Shown here in pieces: positions 44,456 through 52,264 of a stretch of 54,374 nt of DNA. The notes beneath the pieces are model-generated. The model was not told where the DNA came from. It worked only from the letters and a program-made list of their open reading frames with translations, and ran no database searches. This DNA comes from Muribaculaceae bacterium. Lineage in GTDB: Bacteria > Bacteroidota > Bacteroidia > Bacteroidales > Muribaculaceae. Numbering within the stretch: position 1 is the stretch's first letter; every line of letters starts with the position of its first letter. The stretch is from assembly GCA_017424575.1 (NCBI GenBank), contig JAFOYQ010000083.1, positions 1-54,374 of the forward strand, in the 5' to 3' direction. Position numbers and translations under genes: made by a program.

Positions 44456-44483
44456 AAAAAGGAGCAAAATTTGCTCCTTTTTT
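44456..44483 (+). terminator. metA terminator
   Basis: GGAGCAAA (44461-44468) pairs with TTTGCTCC (44470-44477); A-run before and T6 after allow function on both strands, so it may also serve the converging peptidase gene. Confidence 0.9.
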
Positions 44484-44512
44484 CATATATAACACCCTCT
44501 ATTAGGAAAATC

Positions 44513-45640
44513 TTAAATTCCCAACTTTTTTCTTATTGACTTCGGAATAGAATTTTTATTTACTACTATCGATATAGTTTTGCCTTTTACATATTCCTCT
44601 GATAGGTAGTGATAACCTGTACCATTTCGCTCTGTGCCAAATGAATTTTTTGTTTTATAATATTTTACACCATCTTGGTCCTTTGCAATGCCTGTGATAT
44701 GCTCCAAGTGGTCATCTACGGTTTGAAATGTCTCAAAATACACTTGACGACTTTCTTGCGTTACCGGAATTTCGACGGCTTTTGCACTTAATTGCTTCTG
44801 ATTGCGAATATCTTCCACTGTATTTACTGCCACATAATGTTGGAAAGCATATCCCGGTTCGCTTAAATCGCCGTCCCATGCTACTGTATAACCGCTATTG
44901 ATTGCATTATCGATTATTTGCATCATATCTTCAAGTGGCACATTATACATCTTTTCATAATCCCAATTATCGGGCACCTCAACCATCACTTTTTCGTAAA
45001 ATGGGTGATGTGTAAAACTTGTTATCTCCACATAGTCATCAGGATTCAATCCCATCCAATTGCGGAAACTTTCGGCAGTATATTCCTTTCCCTGATACAC
45101 AAACGATTGTGGCACTTTGCCCAAATATGCATCAAGTACCCCCTCTACAATCTCTACGGGAAGAGGTTTCTTCATTTCAATAGCAGTGGTATTTATCGAC
45201 TTCACCCATTGATTAAGATCATCATGATTGTGTTTTTCCGAATCATAAGCAATGCCATGATAAGCCTCCTCTGGCATTAATCCTACATTCTTCATTACCC
45301 ATGTGTACATGTGACCGATACTTCCAGGTGCCACATTTCCTCGACCTCGACGAAGCACATTATCTTTTATGCGACGAATATAATTATGTCTCACTACAAA
45401 CATTTCCGACAAATCATGTTCACCTTTACCTGTACGAATCAACTCCGACTCCATAAACGAAGTCATAGCATGACTCCAACAAGTCCCAGTTTTTGCTTGG
45501 TCCTTTACAGGAGTTGCCGCAAGTTCCTTAACTATCGTAAATTCATATTTATAAGGTTTCTCCACATCGGCTGGAATTATCGCAGATTGGGAAAATGCAC
45601 CTGTTGATACCAATAAGGCTGCTATAATTATTTTTCTCAT
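44513..45640 (-). CDS. Exported C1-family cysteine peptidase (bleomycin hydrolase-like)
   Basis: The 375-residue protein has a signal peptide of about 20 residues and a papain-like C1B domain. The oxyanion Gln48 and nucleophile Cys54 lie in KDQAKTGTCWSHA. A His-containing motif FQHYVAV and the Asn motif KTKNSFGTE follow near the C-terminus, completing the triad. Aminopeptidase C and bleomycin hydrolase relatives are cytoplasmic hexamers, but Bacteroidetes often carry exported versions like this one. Substrate is unknown, with host or dietary peptides likely. Monocistronic, with a TAnnTTTG element about 28 nt upstream. Confidence 0.9.
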   Translation of the reverse strand: MRKIIIAALLVSTGAFSQSAIIPADVEKPYKYEFTIVKELAATPVKDQAKTGTCWSHAMTSFMESELIRTGKGEHDLSEMFVVRHNYIRRIKDNVLRRGRGNVAPGSIGHMYTWVMKNVGLMPEEAYHGIAYDSEKHNHDDLNQWVKSINTTAIEMKKPLPVEIVEGVLDAYLGKVPQSFVYQGKEYTAESFRNWMGLNPDDYVEITSFTHHPFYEKVMVEVPDNWDYEKMYNVPLEDMMQIIDNAINSGYTVAWDGDLSEPGYAFQHYVAVNTVEDIRNQKQLSAKAVEIPVTQESRQVYFETFQTVDDHLEHITGIAKDQDGVKYYKTKNSFGTERNGTGYHYLSEEYVKGKTISIVVNKNSIPKSIRKKLGI

Positions 45641-45668
45641 TTCGTATTACGGGTTTTAGTTTGATTTT

Positions 45669-45676
45669 CAAAGGTA
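45669..45676 (-). promoter_or_regulatory. Promoter -7 element for the C1 peptidase gene
   Basis: The minus strand reads TACCTTTG, 28 nt before the start codon at 45640. Confidence 0.6.
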
Positions 45677-45715
45677 AGAATTTGATTTTAATTACATTGT
45701 ATTATTGTGAATTTA

Positions 45716-46150
45716 TTACTTATTAATTTGAGTCAATTCTTTGTATGCCTTGTGATACTTGCGCAATCTTGCTACATCTTTATCGGTAATTTCGTTCAAT
45801 CGTCGCACATCAAGATTATCGGTTAGGTCATTGATTTTTACAGCAACAGCCAATGGATTTGTCTTTACTCGCGCTATAAAATCATCGTAAGGTTCATCAT
45901 CATTGACCTTTGTCACACATCGGAGAGCATCAACAATTTCCGTAGGGAGACCTTCATTAAGCAATGCGTCGAAAGTCCAATCGGTATCTTCAACCACATC
46001 ATGAAGAACGCCCACAATTTTCTCTGCGTCGGTGCGACCAGCCAACATCACTCGCATCACATGCCCCAAATATGGCATCCCTACCTTATCTACTTGCCCT
46101 TTGTGAGCCTCAATTGCGATATTTATCGCCTTTGCTAATAATTCACTCAT
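45716..46150 (-). CDS. Small HD-domain hydrolase (alarmone hydrolase/MESH1-like)
   Basis: The 144-residue single-domain protein resembles the hydrolase half of RelA/SpoT proteins. Metal and catalytic positions are present: His30 in YLGHVMRV, His50-Asp51 and Glu54-Asp55 in LHDVVEDTD, and Asp108 in KINDLTDN. No synthetase domain is attached. Stand-alone versions of this fold (SAH/MESH1) degrade (p)ppGpp or NADPH; the substrate here is inferred. It is transcribed alone, divergently from the U32 gene, with a TAnnTTTG element 29 nt upstream. Confidence 0.82.
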   Translation of the reverse strand: MSELLAKAINIAIEAHKGQVDKVGMPYLGHVMRVMLAGRTDAEKIVGVLHDVVEDTDWTFDALLNEGLPTEIVDALRCVTKVNDDEPYDDFIARVKTNPLAVAVKINDLTDNLDVRRLNEITDKDVARLRKYHKAYKELTQINK

Positions 46151-46179
46151 AAAATTATATCATAGTAAAGAATCTAATG

Positions 46180-46187
46180 CAAAGATA
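46180..46187 (-). promoter_or_regulatory. Promoter -7 element for the HD hydrolase gene
   Basis: The minus strand reads TATCTTTG, 29 nt before the start codon at 46150. Confidence 0.6.
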
Positions 46188-46302
46188 CTCATAAAGATAA
46201 ACATCTCAAAAATAAACTTGCAATAGATTTTCAAAAAGAGTCAAAGACTTTAATTAATGTAGATTTTTAATTTTTCATAGCGAATTTTCAATACATCTTT
46301 AC

Positions 46303-46310
46303 TACCTTTG
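46303..46310 (+). promoter_or_regulatory. Promoter -7 element for the U32 gene, implying a very short leader
   Basis: TACCTTTG ends only 9 nt before ATG 46320. A start about 7 nt after the element would give a leaderless or nearly leaderless mRNA. It also excludes the earlier TTG start at 46308, which lies inside the element. Confidence 0.6.
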
Positions 46311-46319
46311 CAGTGGATT

Positions 46320-48170
46320 ATGAGCAAAGGAAAAAACATACCACGTAAAATTGAGTTGCTTGCGCCGGCGCGTGATGCAATTACTGCAATTGAAGCCATA
46401 AAACATGGTGCTGATGCAGTGTATATGGGCGCTGCAAGTCATGGTGCTCGTGCTGCGGCCGGAAATTCGCTCGAAGATATCACAAAAGTGGTAGAATTTG
46501 CTCATCAATTTAACGCAAAAGTTTACATCACTATCAATACCATTGTTTATAACGATGAGATTGAAAAGGTAGAACAACTTATCCATAGCCTTTATCGCAT
46601 AGGTGTTGATGCCCTTATTGTGCAAGACATGGGGATTTTGCGCATGAATATCCCCCCTATCGCACTACATGCCAGCACACAATGCGATACTCGCTCGGTG
46701 GAGAAAGCCAAATTCCTTGAGCAAGTAGGATTCTCGCAAATTGTACTCGCTCGCGAACTGTCATTTGAGGAAATTGCCGAAATCCACAATCAAGTCAATG
46801 TTCCACTCGAAGCATTTGTTCATGGAGCGTTATGCGTAAGTTATAGTGGTGATTGTCAAGCAAGTTGGGTTGCTACTGGCCGAAGTGCCAACCGAGGAGA
46901 ATGTTCTCAAATGTGTCGTTTGCCCTATAATCTTGTAGATATTGAAGGAAATATATACGAATATCAAAAGTATCTATTATCACTAAAAGACCTCAATCGA
47001 ATCACCGATATTGAAGCGATGTTAGAAGCAGGTGTTTCTTCATTCAAAATTGAGGGACGATTAAAAGATGTGGGATATGTAAAAAATACCGTTGCAGCAT
47101 ATCGTCAAGCAATTGATAAGGTGATTGAACAATATCCCGAAAAATACCAACGTGCATCTGTTGGCAATAGCAAGATTACGTTTACCCCCAACCTCGCCAA
47201 GAGTTTTAATCGTGGCTTTACACGTTATTTTGCCGATGATATTTCATCTAATCGCACTATGGCTTCAATCAATTCGCCAAAATCAATTGGCGAACCAGTG
47301 GGTCGAGTGAAACGATTCCTTTCAGCCAATGCAATGGTATTAAAAGATGTCACCACCGAGTTGCACAATGGTGATGGCCTTGGATTTTTTGATACGGGTG
47401 GTCCATTCAAAGGGTTCCGACTCAATCGCATCGATAAAAACACCATTTATCCTGCCACAAAAGTGTATGTAGAAACTGGCACACTCATCTATCGTAACAA
47501 GGACAAACATTGGGATGATGAACTTGCTCGCGACACTGCTACACGACTAATAAATATCGAAATTACATTGCGTACACCATCACGCAACACATTGGCACTC
47601 GATGTTATAGACCAACGAGGTAATAGTATTACTTCAACTATCTCCGTTGAACTTCAAGATGCAAAAACACCTCAATTTGAGGCTCGTCGCAGAGTACTTG
47701 AAAAAGTTGGTGGAACAATCTTCAATATCACAACAATAAATGATATGGCTGGTGAGATATTTGTACCTGCCTCAACTCTTGCCGACCTTCGCCGTCAAGC
47801 ATTTGACACACTTGAAAGGACTCATCGCATGAGATATGAGCGCGACTATCGTCTATCAGAAAATCGTGACACCGTACCACCGATGGGGACAGAACTCTCT
47901 TATCACGACAATGTATCAAATCGCTTAGCACAACAATTTTATGTTGACCACGGTGTGACCAAAATAAAACCTGCATTAGAGGTGCGTCAACCCGAGCATG
48001 AACTTACTGTCATGACCACACGATATTGCATTCGTCGCGAGTTAGGTTGCTGCCTCAAAACATCTAACGCAAAGAAATTACCATCTACATTGTTCATCGC
48101 ATCGGGACACAACAAATTCCGCCTTGATTTTGACTGCAAAAATTGCCGAATGAAAGTTGTAAAAGTATAA
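46320..48170 (+). CDS. U32-family protein (RlhA/TrhP-like RNA hydroxylation factor)
   Basis: From ATG 46320 the product has 616 residues. It has the U32 N-terminal domain beginning IELLAPARDAITAIEAIKHG, the signature EAFVHGALCVSYSG and the cysteine cluster GECSQMCRLPY. A DUF3656-like middle and a further cysteine-bearing C-terminal region follow, ending with FDCKNC. Long U32 proteins of this build (RlhA) take part in prephenate-dependent hydroxylation of 23S rRNA C2501, and shorter ones (TrhP) modify tRNA U34. The label peptidase or collagenase is historical. It is transcribed from a promoter overlapping the 5' end and has no cotranscribed partner. Confidence 0.9.
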   Translation: MSKGKNIPRKIELLAPARDAITAIEAIKHGADAVYMGAASHGARAAAGNSLEDITKVVEFAHQFNAKVYITINTIVYNDEIEKVEQLIHSLYRIGVDALIVQDMGILRMNIPPIALHASTQCDTRSVEKAKFLEQVGFSQIVLARELSFEEIAEIHNQVNVPLEAFVHGALCVSYSGDCQASWVATGRSANRGECSQMCRLPYNLVDIEGNIYEYQKYLLSLKDLNRITDIEAMLEAGVSSFKIEGRLKDVGYVKNTVAAYRQAIDKVIEQYPEKYQRASVGNSKITFTPNLAKSFNRGFTRYFADDISSNRTMASINSPKSIGEPVGRVKRFLSANAMVLKDVTTELHNGDGLGFFDTGGPFKGFRLNRIDKNTIYPATKVYVETGTLIYRNKDKHWDDELARDTATRLINIEITLRTPSRNTLALDVIDQRGNSITSTISVELQDAKTPQFEARRRVLEKVGGTIFNITTINDMAGEIFVPASTLADLRRQAFDTLERTHRMRYERDYRLSENRDTVPPMGTELSYHDNVSNRLAQQFYVDHGVTKIKPALEVRQPEHELTVMTTRYCIRRELGCCLKTSNAKKLPSTLFIASGHNKFRLDFDCKNCRMKVVKV

Positions 48171-48254
48171 TAAAAAATATTGATGTCCGATAATTTGGAA
48201 TAAAATAATACTAAGATATTGCCAATTATCACTATTTGAATCATTTTTATTTAT

Positions 48255-48262
48255 TATCTTTG
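48255..48262 (+). promoter_or_regulatory. Promoter -7 element for galE
   Basis: TATCTTTG lies 28 nt before the galE start codon. The 120-nt gap after the U32 gene holds nothing else visible. Confidence 0.6.
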
Positions 48263-48290
48263 TAAGATAATTGATAACTCATTTTGCAAT

Positions 48291-49328
48291 ATGAAAACTG
48301 ACCGCATATTAGTAACTGGTGGTACTGGATACATTGGTTCTCACACTGTTGTTGAACTACAACAAGCAGGATACCCTGTTGTAATCATTGACAATCTCTC
48401 TAATAGCAATATTGACGTGCTTGATGGCATTGAACGCATCACAGGCATTCGCCCTGACTTTGTTGAAGCCGACTGCACCGATATTAATGCTTTATCAAAA
48501 CTTTTTGAGCAATATCCCGACATTACAGGGATTATCAACTTTGCAGCAAGTAAAGCAGTAGGCGAATCTATCGAAAAACCTACCCTCTACTATCGCAACA
48601 ACCTCAACACATTGATTAACTTGCTCGACCTCATGCCTCAAAATGGCGTGAAAGGCATTGTGTTCTCATCATCATGCACAGTGTATGGCGAGCCCGATAT
48701 GAATCCCGTTACCGAAGCGGCTCCTATTAAGACTGCGACTTCGCCTTATGGCAACACAAAACAAATATGCGAAGAAATCATTCATGATGTAGTGCGTAGT
48801 GGTGCTCCTATCAAGAGCGTTATCCTTCGCTATTTCAACCCAGTAGGTGCTCACCCATCGGCAGAGATTGGCGAATTACCTAATGGTGTTCCCCAAAATC
48901 TCGTGCCATATCTTACCCAAACTGCTATTGGCATTCGCAAAGAGTTGAGCGTATTTGGTGATGACTATGACACTCCCGATGGTTCATGTATTCGCGACTT
49001 CATCAATGTTGTTGACTTGGCAAAAGCACATGTTATTGCAGTAGAACGCATGCTTCAAGATAAGAGTCTTGAGAAAGTTGAAACATTCAACCTTGGCACT
49101 GGCATCGGTCTTTCAGTAAAGGAACTTATCGCTGCATTTGAACGCGCAACTGGAGTGAAAGTACCTCATAAAATCGTTGGTCGCCGCGCTGGTGACATCG
49201 AAAAAGTGTGGGCCGAACCAAAGCATGCCAACGAAGTGCTCGGTTGGAAAGCATCAATTTCTATCGACGACACAATGCGTAGTGCATGGGCATGGCAATG
49301 TCGTCTTCGCGACCGCGAGATGAAATAA
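48291..49328 (+). CDS. galE: UDP-glucose 4-epimerase
   Basis: GalE interconverts UDP-glucose and UDP-galactose with bound NAD, supplying sugars for surface glycans and the Leloir pathway. The 345-residue short-chain dehydrogenase has the NAD loop TGGTGYIGSHTVVEL, catalytic SSSCTVYG, the Tyr-x3-Lys pair in SPYGNTK, and the substrate region RYFNPVGAHPS. Length is normal. The downstream DUF4105 and phosphatase-like genes follow with a 9-nt gap and then an overlap, so the three may be one transcript, although no shared pathway is evident. Confidence 0.96.
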   Translation: MKTDRILVTGGTGYIGSHTVVELQQAGYPVVIIDNLSNSNIDVLDGIERITGIRPDFVEADCTDINALSKLFEQYPDITGIINFAASKAVGESIEKPTLYYRNNLNTLINLLDLMPQNGVKGIVFSSSCTVYGEPDMNPVTEAAPIKTATSPYGNTKQICEEIIHDVVRSGAPIKSVILRYFNPVGAHPSAEIGELPNGVPQNLVPYLTQTAIGIRKELSVFGDDYDTPDGSCIRDFINVVDLAKAHVIAVERMLQDKSLEKVETFNLGTGIGLSVKELIAAFERATGVKVPHKIVGRRAGDIEKVWAEPKHANEVLGWKASISIDDTMRSAWAWQCRLRDREMK

Positions 49329-49337
49329 TCAAATAGT

Positions 49338-50546
49338 ATGTTGAAACGATTTGTCCATATAATTATCGCATTGGTTTTGGGTTGTGTAGCGTCATGGGCA
49401 CAACATGATTCAATCAACGCCCCTACCCCACGCATCAGTTTAATCACTTGCCATGCGGGCAGTGTGATGTATGAGCTATGTGGACACACAGCCATAAGAG
49501 TTCAAATCGACAATCAAGATATGGCTGTTAACTATGGACTTTTTGAGTTTCAAGCCGAAAATTTCGCACTAAAATTTCTCAAAGGGGAAACTGATTACAG
49601 AGTTGGCGCATATCCATTCAATCTATTTCTCGAACATTATCTCAAGGAAAATCGAAGAATTGTAGAGCAAGAATTAAATCTCACACCTCAACAAGCATGG
49701 CGATTGGTTGAGTTGCTAAACATTAATCTCTTACCCGAAAATTGTGTATATCGTTATAACTATGTAAAAAACAATTGCGCCACCAAGCCAATAGTTCTCT
49801 TTGAGCAAGTTGTAAACGATACAATTTCATTTAATGAACCTAACATAGAAGGGGCTGAAAACTGGACGTATCGCGATGAAATGCGACATTTTCACCACAA
49901 CTATTTGTGGTATCAATTAGGCATAGACTTGGCACTTGGCTCGGGCATTGACTACACACTCCCCACAAGAGAAAAAATGTTTGCACCCGAAGCACTCGAA
50001 AGCATGATGCGTGGAGCAACAATCACCGATTCAGTAGGCAACAAGATTCCCGTAGTAACTAAAGAAACTGTTATTTACGAAGGTGCACCTGCTCCACTTC
50101 CTCTCACTCCATTCTTGCTATCCCCAATATTTATTTTCTCAATTGTATTGACATTAGCGATTGTCTTTACAATCAATGACATTAAGAAAAAACAGATTTC
50201 ACGTTGGTTTGATTCAACAATTTATGGGATATACTCAATTGCTTCGCTTTTCATTTGTTTCCTTGTTTTTATATCGGTAAACGAAGCAACTTCACCCAAT
50301 GGAATAATTCTACTATTCAGTCCTCTATGTTTTATCCCAGCAATATGTGTGTGGATAAAGAAACTGAGCAAAGTTGTTTATTATTTTCATGTGATAAACA
50401 TTGTGGCACTAACTTTGCTTTTAGGTATTTTAGTTAGTGGTATTCAAGTAACAAATATCGCCGTCGCACCACTTATGTTGATTAGTTTGGTTCGTTCGGT
50501 TTCATATATTTACATCAATAGATGCAACACAAAGAAAATAAAATAA
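49338..50546 (+). CDS. DUF4105 membrane protein
   Basis: The 402-residue protein has a signal peptide (about 1-22) and a DUF4105 domain at about 30-200, with the family pattern SLITCHAGSVMYELCGHTAI and the NYVKNNCATKP region. The conserved Cys and His residues recall papain-like NlpC-type folds, but no activity is established. After about residue 255 come four or five membrane helices and a short basic tail. It follows galE by 9 nt and overlaps the next gene by 25 nt, suggesting coupled translation. Confidence 0.82.
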   Translation: MLKRFVHIIIALVLGCVASWAQHDSINAPTPRISLITCHAGSVMYELCGHTAIRVQIDNQDMAVNYGLFEFQAENFALKFLKGETDYRVGAYPFNLFLEHYLKENRRIVEQELNLTPQQAWRLVELLNINLLPENCVYRYNYVKNNCATKPIVLFEQVVNDTISFNEPNIEGAENWTYRDEMRHFHHNYLWYQLGIDLALGSGIDYTLPTREKMFAPEALESMMRGATITDSVGNKIPVVTKETVIYEGAPAPLPLTPFLLSPIFIFSIVLTLAIVFTINDIKKKQISRWFDSTIYGIYSIASLFICFLVFISVNEATSPNGIILLFSPLCFIPAICVWIKKLSKVVYYFHVINIVALTLLLGILVSGIQVTNIAVAPLMLISLVRSVSYIYINRCNTKKIK

Positions 50547-52126
50547 CTCAACGCATCATATTGTCGCTCATTGCTTCAATGATTACGATGTCGCTTTCGG
50601 CTCAAACAACGCCTAAGCGACCATCGCTTGTTGTGGGCATCATGATTGACGGATTAAATCAAGAATACATCGATAAACTTCGCAATCACTTTGGCGAAGA
50701 GGGATTTAATCGCATACTAAAAGAGGGTGTTGTATTTCAAAATATCGACTACGGCACTTCGCTCGACCTTTCAGCTGCAACCGCTTTAATTTATAGCGGT
50801 TCAGCTCCATCTGTCAACGGAATCCCTTCATGCGAGGTATATGACACTGAAAACAAAAAAAGTTCGCCAATACTCCTTGACCCATCTAAAATTGGGAATT
50901 TCACAAATGAAACATATTCACCAGCAGCATTGTTGGTGTCAACCATCACCGATGAGATTAAAATCGATGCTGATGGATTAAATCAAGTGCATTCAATTGC
51001 TCCCGATGCCATTCAGTCAATATTAATGGCCGGACATGCTGCAAACTCTGCATTTTGGATTAACGACAATACTGGGAAGTGGGCAACTACAACTCATTAT
51101 AAAGATGTTCCTACTACTATTTCGGGACGCAATCACATGTCGCCACTATCTACTCGTCTCAATCAAATTGAGTGGAAACCCACTTTAGACATTAGCAAAT
51201 ATCCCGATCTCCCTGAGCATCGTCATTTTTACCCATTCCGTTATACCTTCCCCGACTACGAAGCAAATCGCTATCAGATGTTTAAGTCGTCGGCATGCGT
51301 AAATAGCGAAATTACATCGGTGGCAACCGACTACATCACAACATTATCTCTCGGCACTCATAAAGATGGAGTTGATATGCTCAACGTAGCATATACTCTC
51401 ACCCCCTACCCTTATACTCGCATACCCGATGCTCGTTTTGAGACAATGGACGCTTATATCAAACTTGATCTCGACCTTGCCAAGTTATTTGCGACTATTG
51501 ACAGCACCGTGGGCATGAAAAACACCCTTGTATTCATTGCTGGAACACCAACACGCCCTCGCTCTCGTAGAGATGAAGATAAGTGGAATATTCCAAGTGG
51601 ACAATTCTCCACTCGCAGAGCCATGTCATTGCTCAATATGTATCTCATGGCCAAACATGGCACTGGCGAATGGGTGAACGGCATTCACAACAACAACTTA
51701 TACTTCAATCACCAATTAATCAAAAATAGGAATCTTAACGTCGTAGATATGCGCCAAGATGCAGTATCATTCTTGATGAAAATGAGTGGCATCACAAGTG
51801 CATATACTATTGATGATATTATTGCTCGCCGCATTGGAGAAAATCCAGAGGCACTATATCGCAACACTAACCTAAAATATACTGGCGATGTAATTTTTAC
51901 CGTAGCACCAGGTTGGAGCATAGTCGAAGACGAAAACGGAGCAAACAACAGCAATACTGTTGTGCGACTAACCACACCTACTGCTCCCGCTTATATCCTT
52001 GCGCCTCAAGTGAGTGCCCAAACAATCTCAACACCCGTTGATGCTCGTGCGATAGCACCTACTGTAACTCGATTATTGAGAATCCGTTCTCCAAATTCTG
52101 CAACTGTTGCACCTTTGCAATTTTAG
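50522..52126 (+). CDS. Alkaline-phosphatase-fold exported protein, probably catalytically degenerate
   Basis: The 534-residue protein has a signal peptide ending near SAQ (about 28) and overall resembles exported PafA-type phosphatases: VVGIMIDGLNQEYID with Asp43, SGSAPSVNG, and the AFWINDNTGKWATT region. Compared with that family it lacks the Thr-Pro-Gly-His-Ala nucleophile motif (reads Leu-Ser-Ala-Ala-Thr near 83-87), the Asp-Tyr-x-Gly-His metal motif and the Ala-Asp-His-Gly motif (reads AGTPTRPRS). Metal binding and hydrolysis therefore look doubtful, and a structural or binding role is possible. It overlaps the DUF4105 gene by 25 nt. Confidence 0.78.
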   Translation: MQHKENKITQRIILSLIASMITMSLSAQTTPKRPSLVVGIMIDGLNQEYIDKLRNHFGEEGFNRILKEGVVFQNIDYGTSLDLSAATALIYSGSAPSVNGIPSCEVYDTENKKSSPILLDPSKIGNFTNETYSPAALLVSTITDEIKIDADGLNQVHSIAPDAIQSILMAGHAANSAFWINDNTGKWATTTHYKDVPTTISGRNHMSPLSTRLNQIEWKPTLDISKYPDLPEHRHFYPFRYTFPDYEANRYQMFKSSACVNSEITSVATDYITTLSLGTHKDGVDMLNVAYTLTPYPYTRIPDARFETMDAYIKLDLDLAKLFATIDSTVGMKNTLVFIAGTPTRPRSRRDEDKWNIPSGQFSTRRAMSLLNMYLMAKHGTGEWVNGIHNNNLYFNHQLIKNRNLNVVDMRQDAVSFLMKMSGITSAYTIDDIIARRIGENPEALYRNTNLKYTGDVIFTVAPGWSIVEDENGANNSNTVVRLTTPTAPAYILAPQVSAQTISTPVDARAIAPTVTRLLRIRSPNSATVAPLQF

Positions 52127-52172
52127 TTGCATATTCTATCGCTCAAACACTTAATTTCTTAGGATTTATAAC

Positions 52173-52180
52173 TATCTTTG
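52173..52180 (+). promoter_or_regulatory. Promoter -7 element for secA
   Basis: TATCTTTG lies 84 nt before the secA start codon, giving a leader of about 75 nt. Confidence 0.6.
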
Positions 52181-52264
52181 CAGTTGCAAAAAATGTTTTC
52201 ATGTCCATTACATTGGTTTTCGGACACATTTTTACGTTGATAATAATTAAAACATAATATAACA

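Noticed and set aside
46308-46319. Upstream TTG start for the U32 protein
   Set aside because: It falls within the promoter -7 element, so it would not be transcribed.
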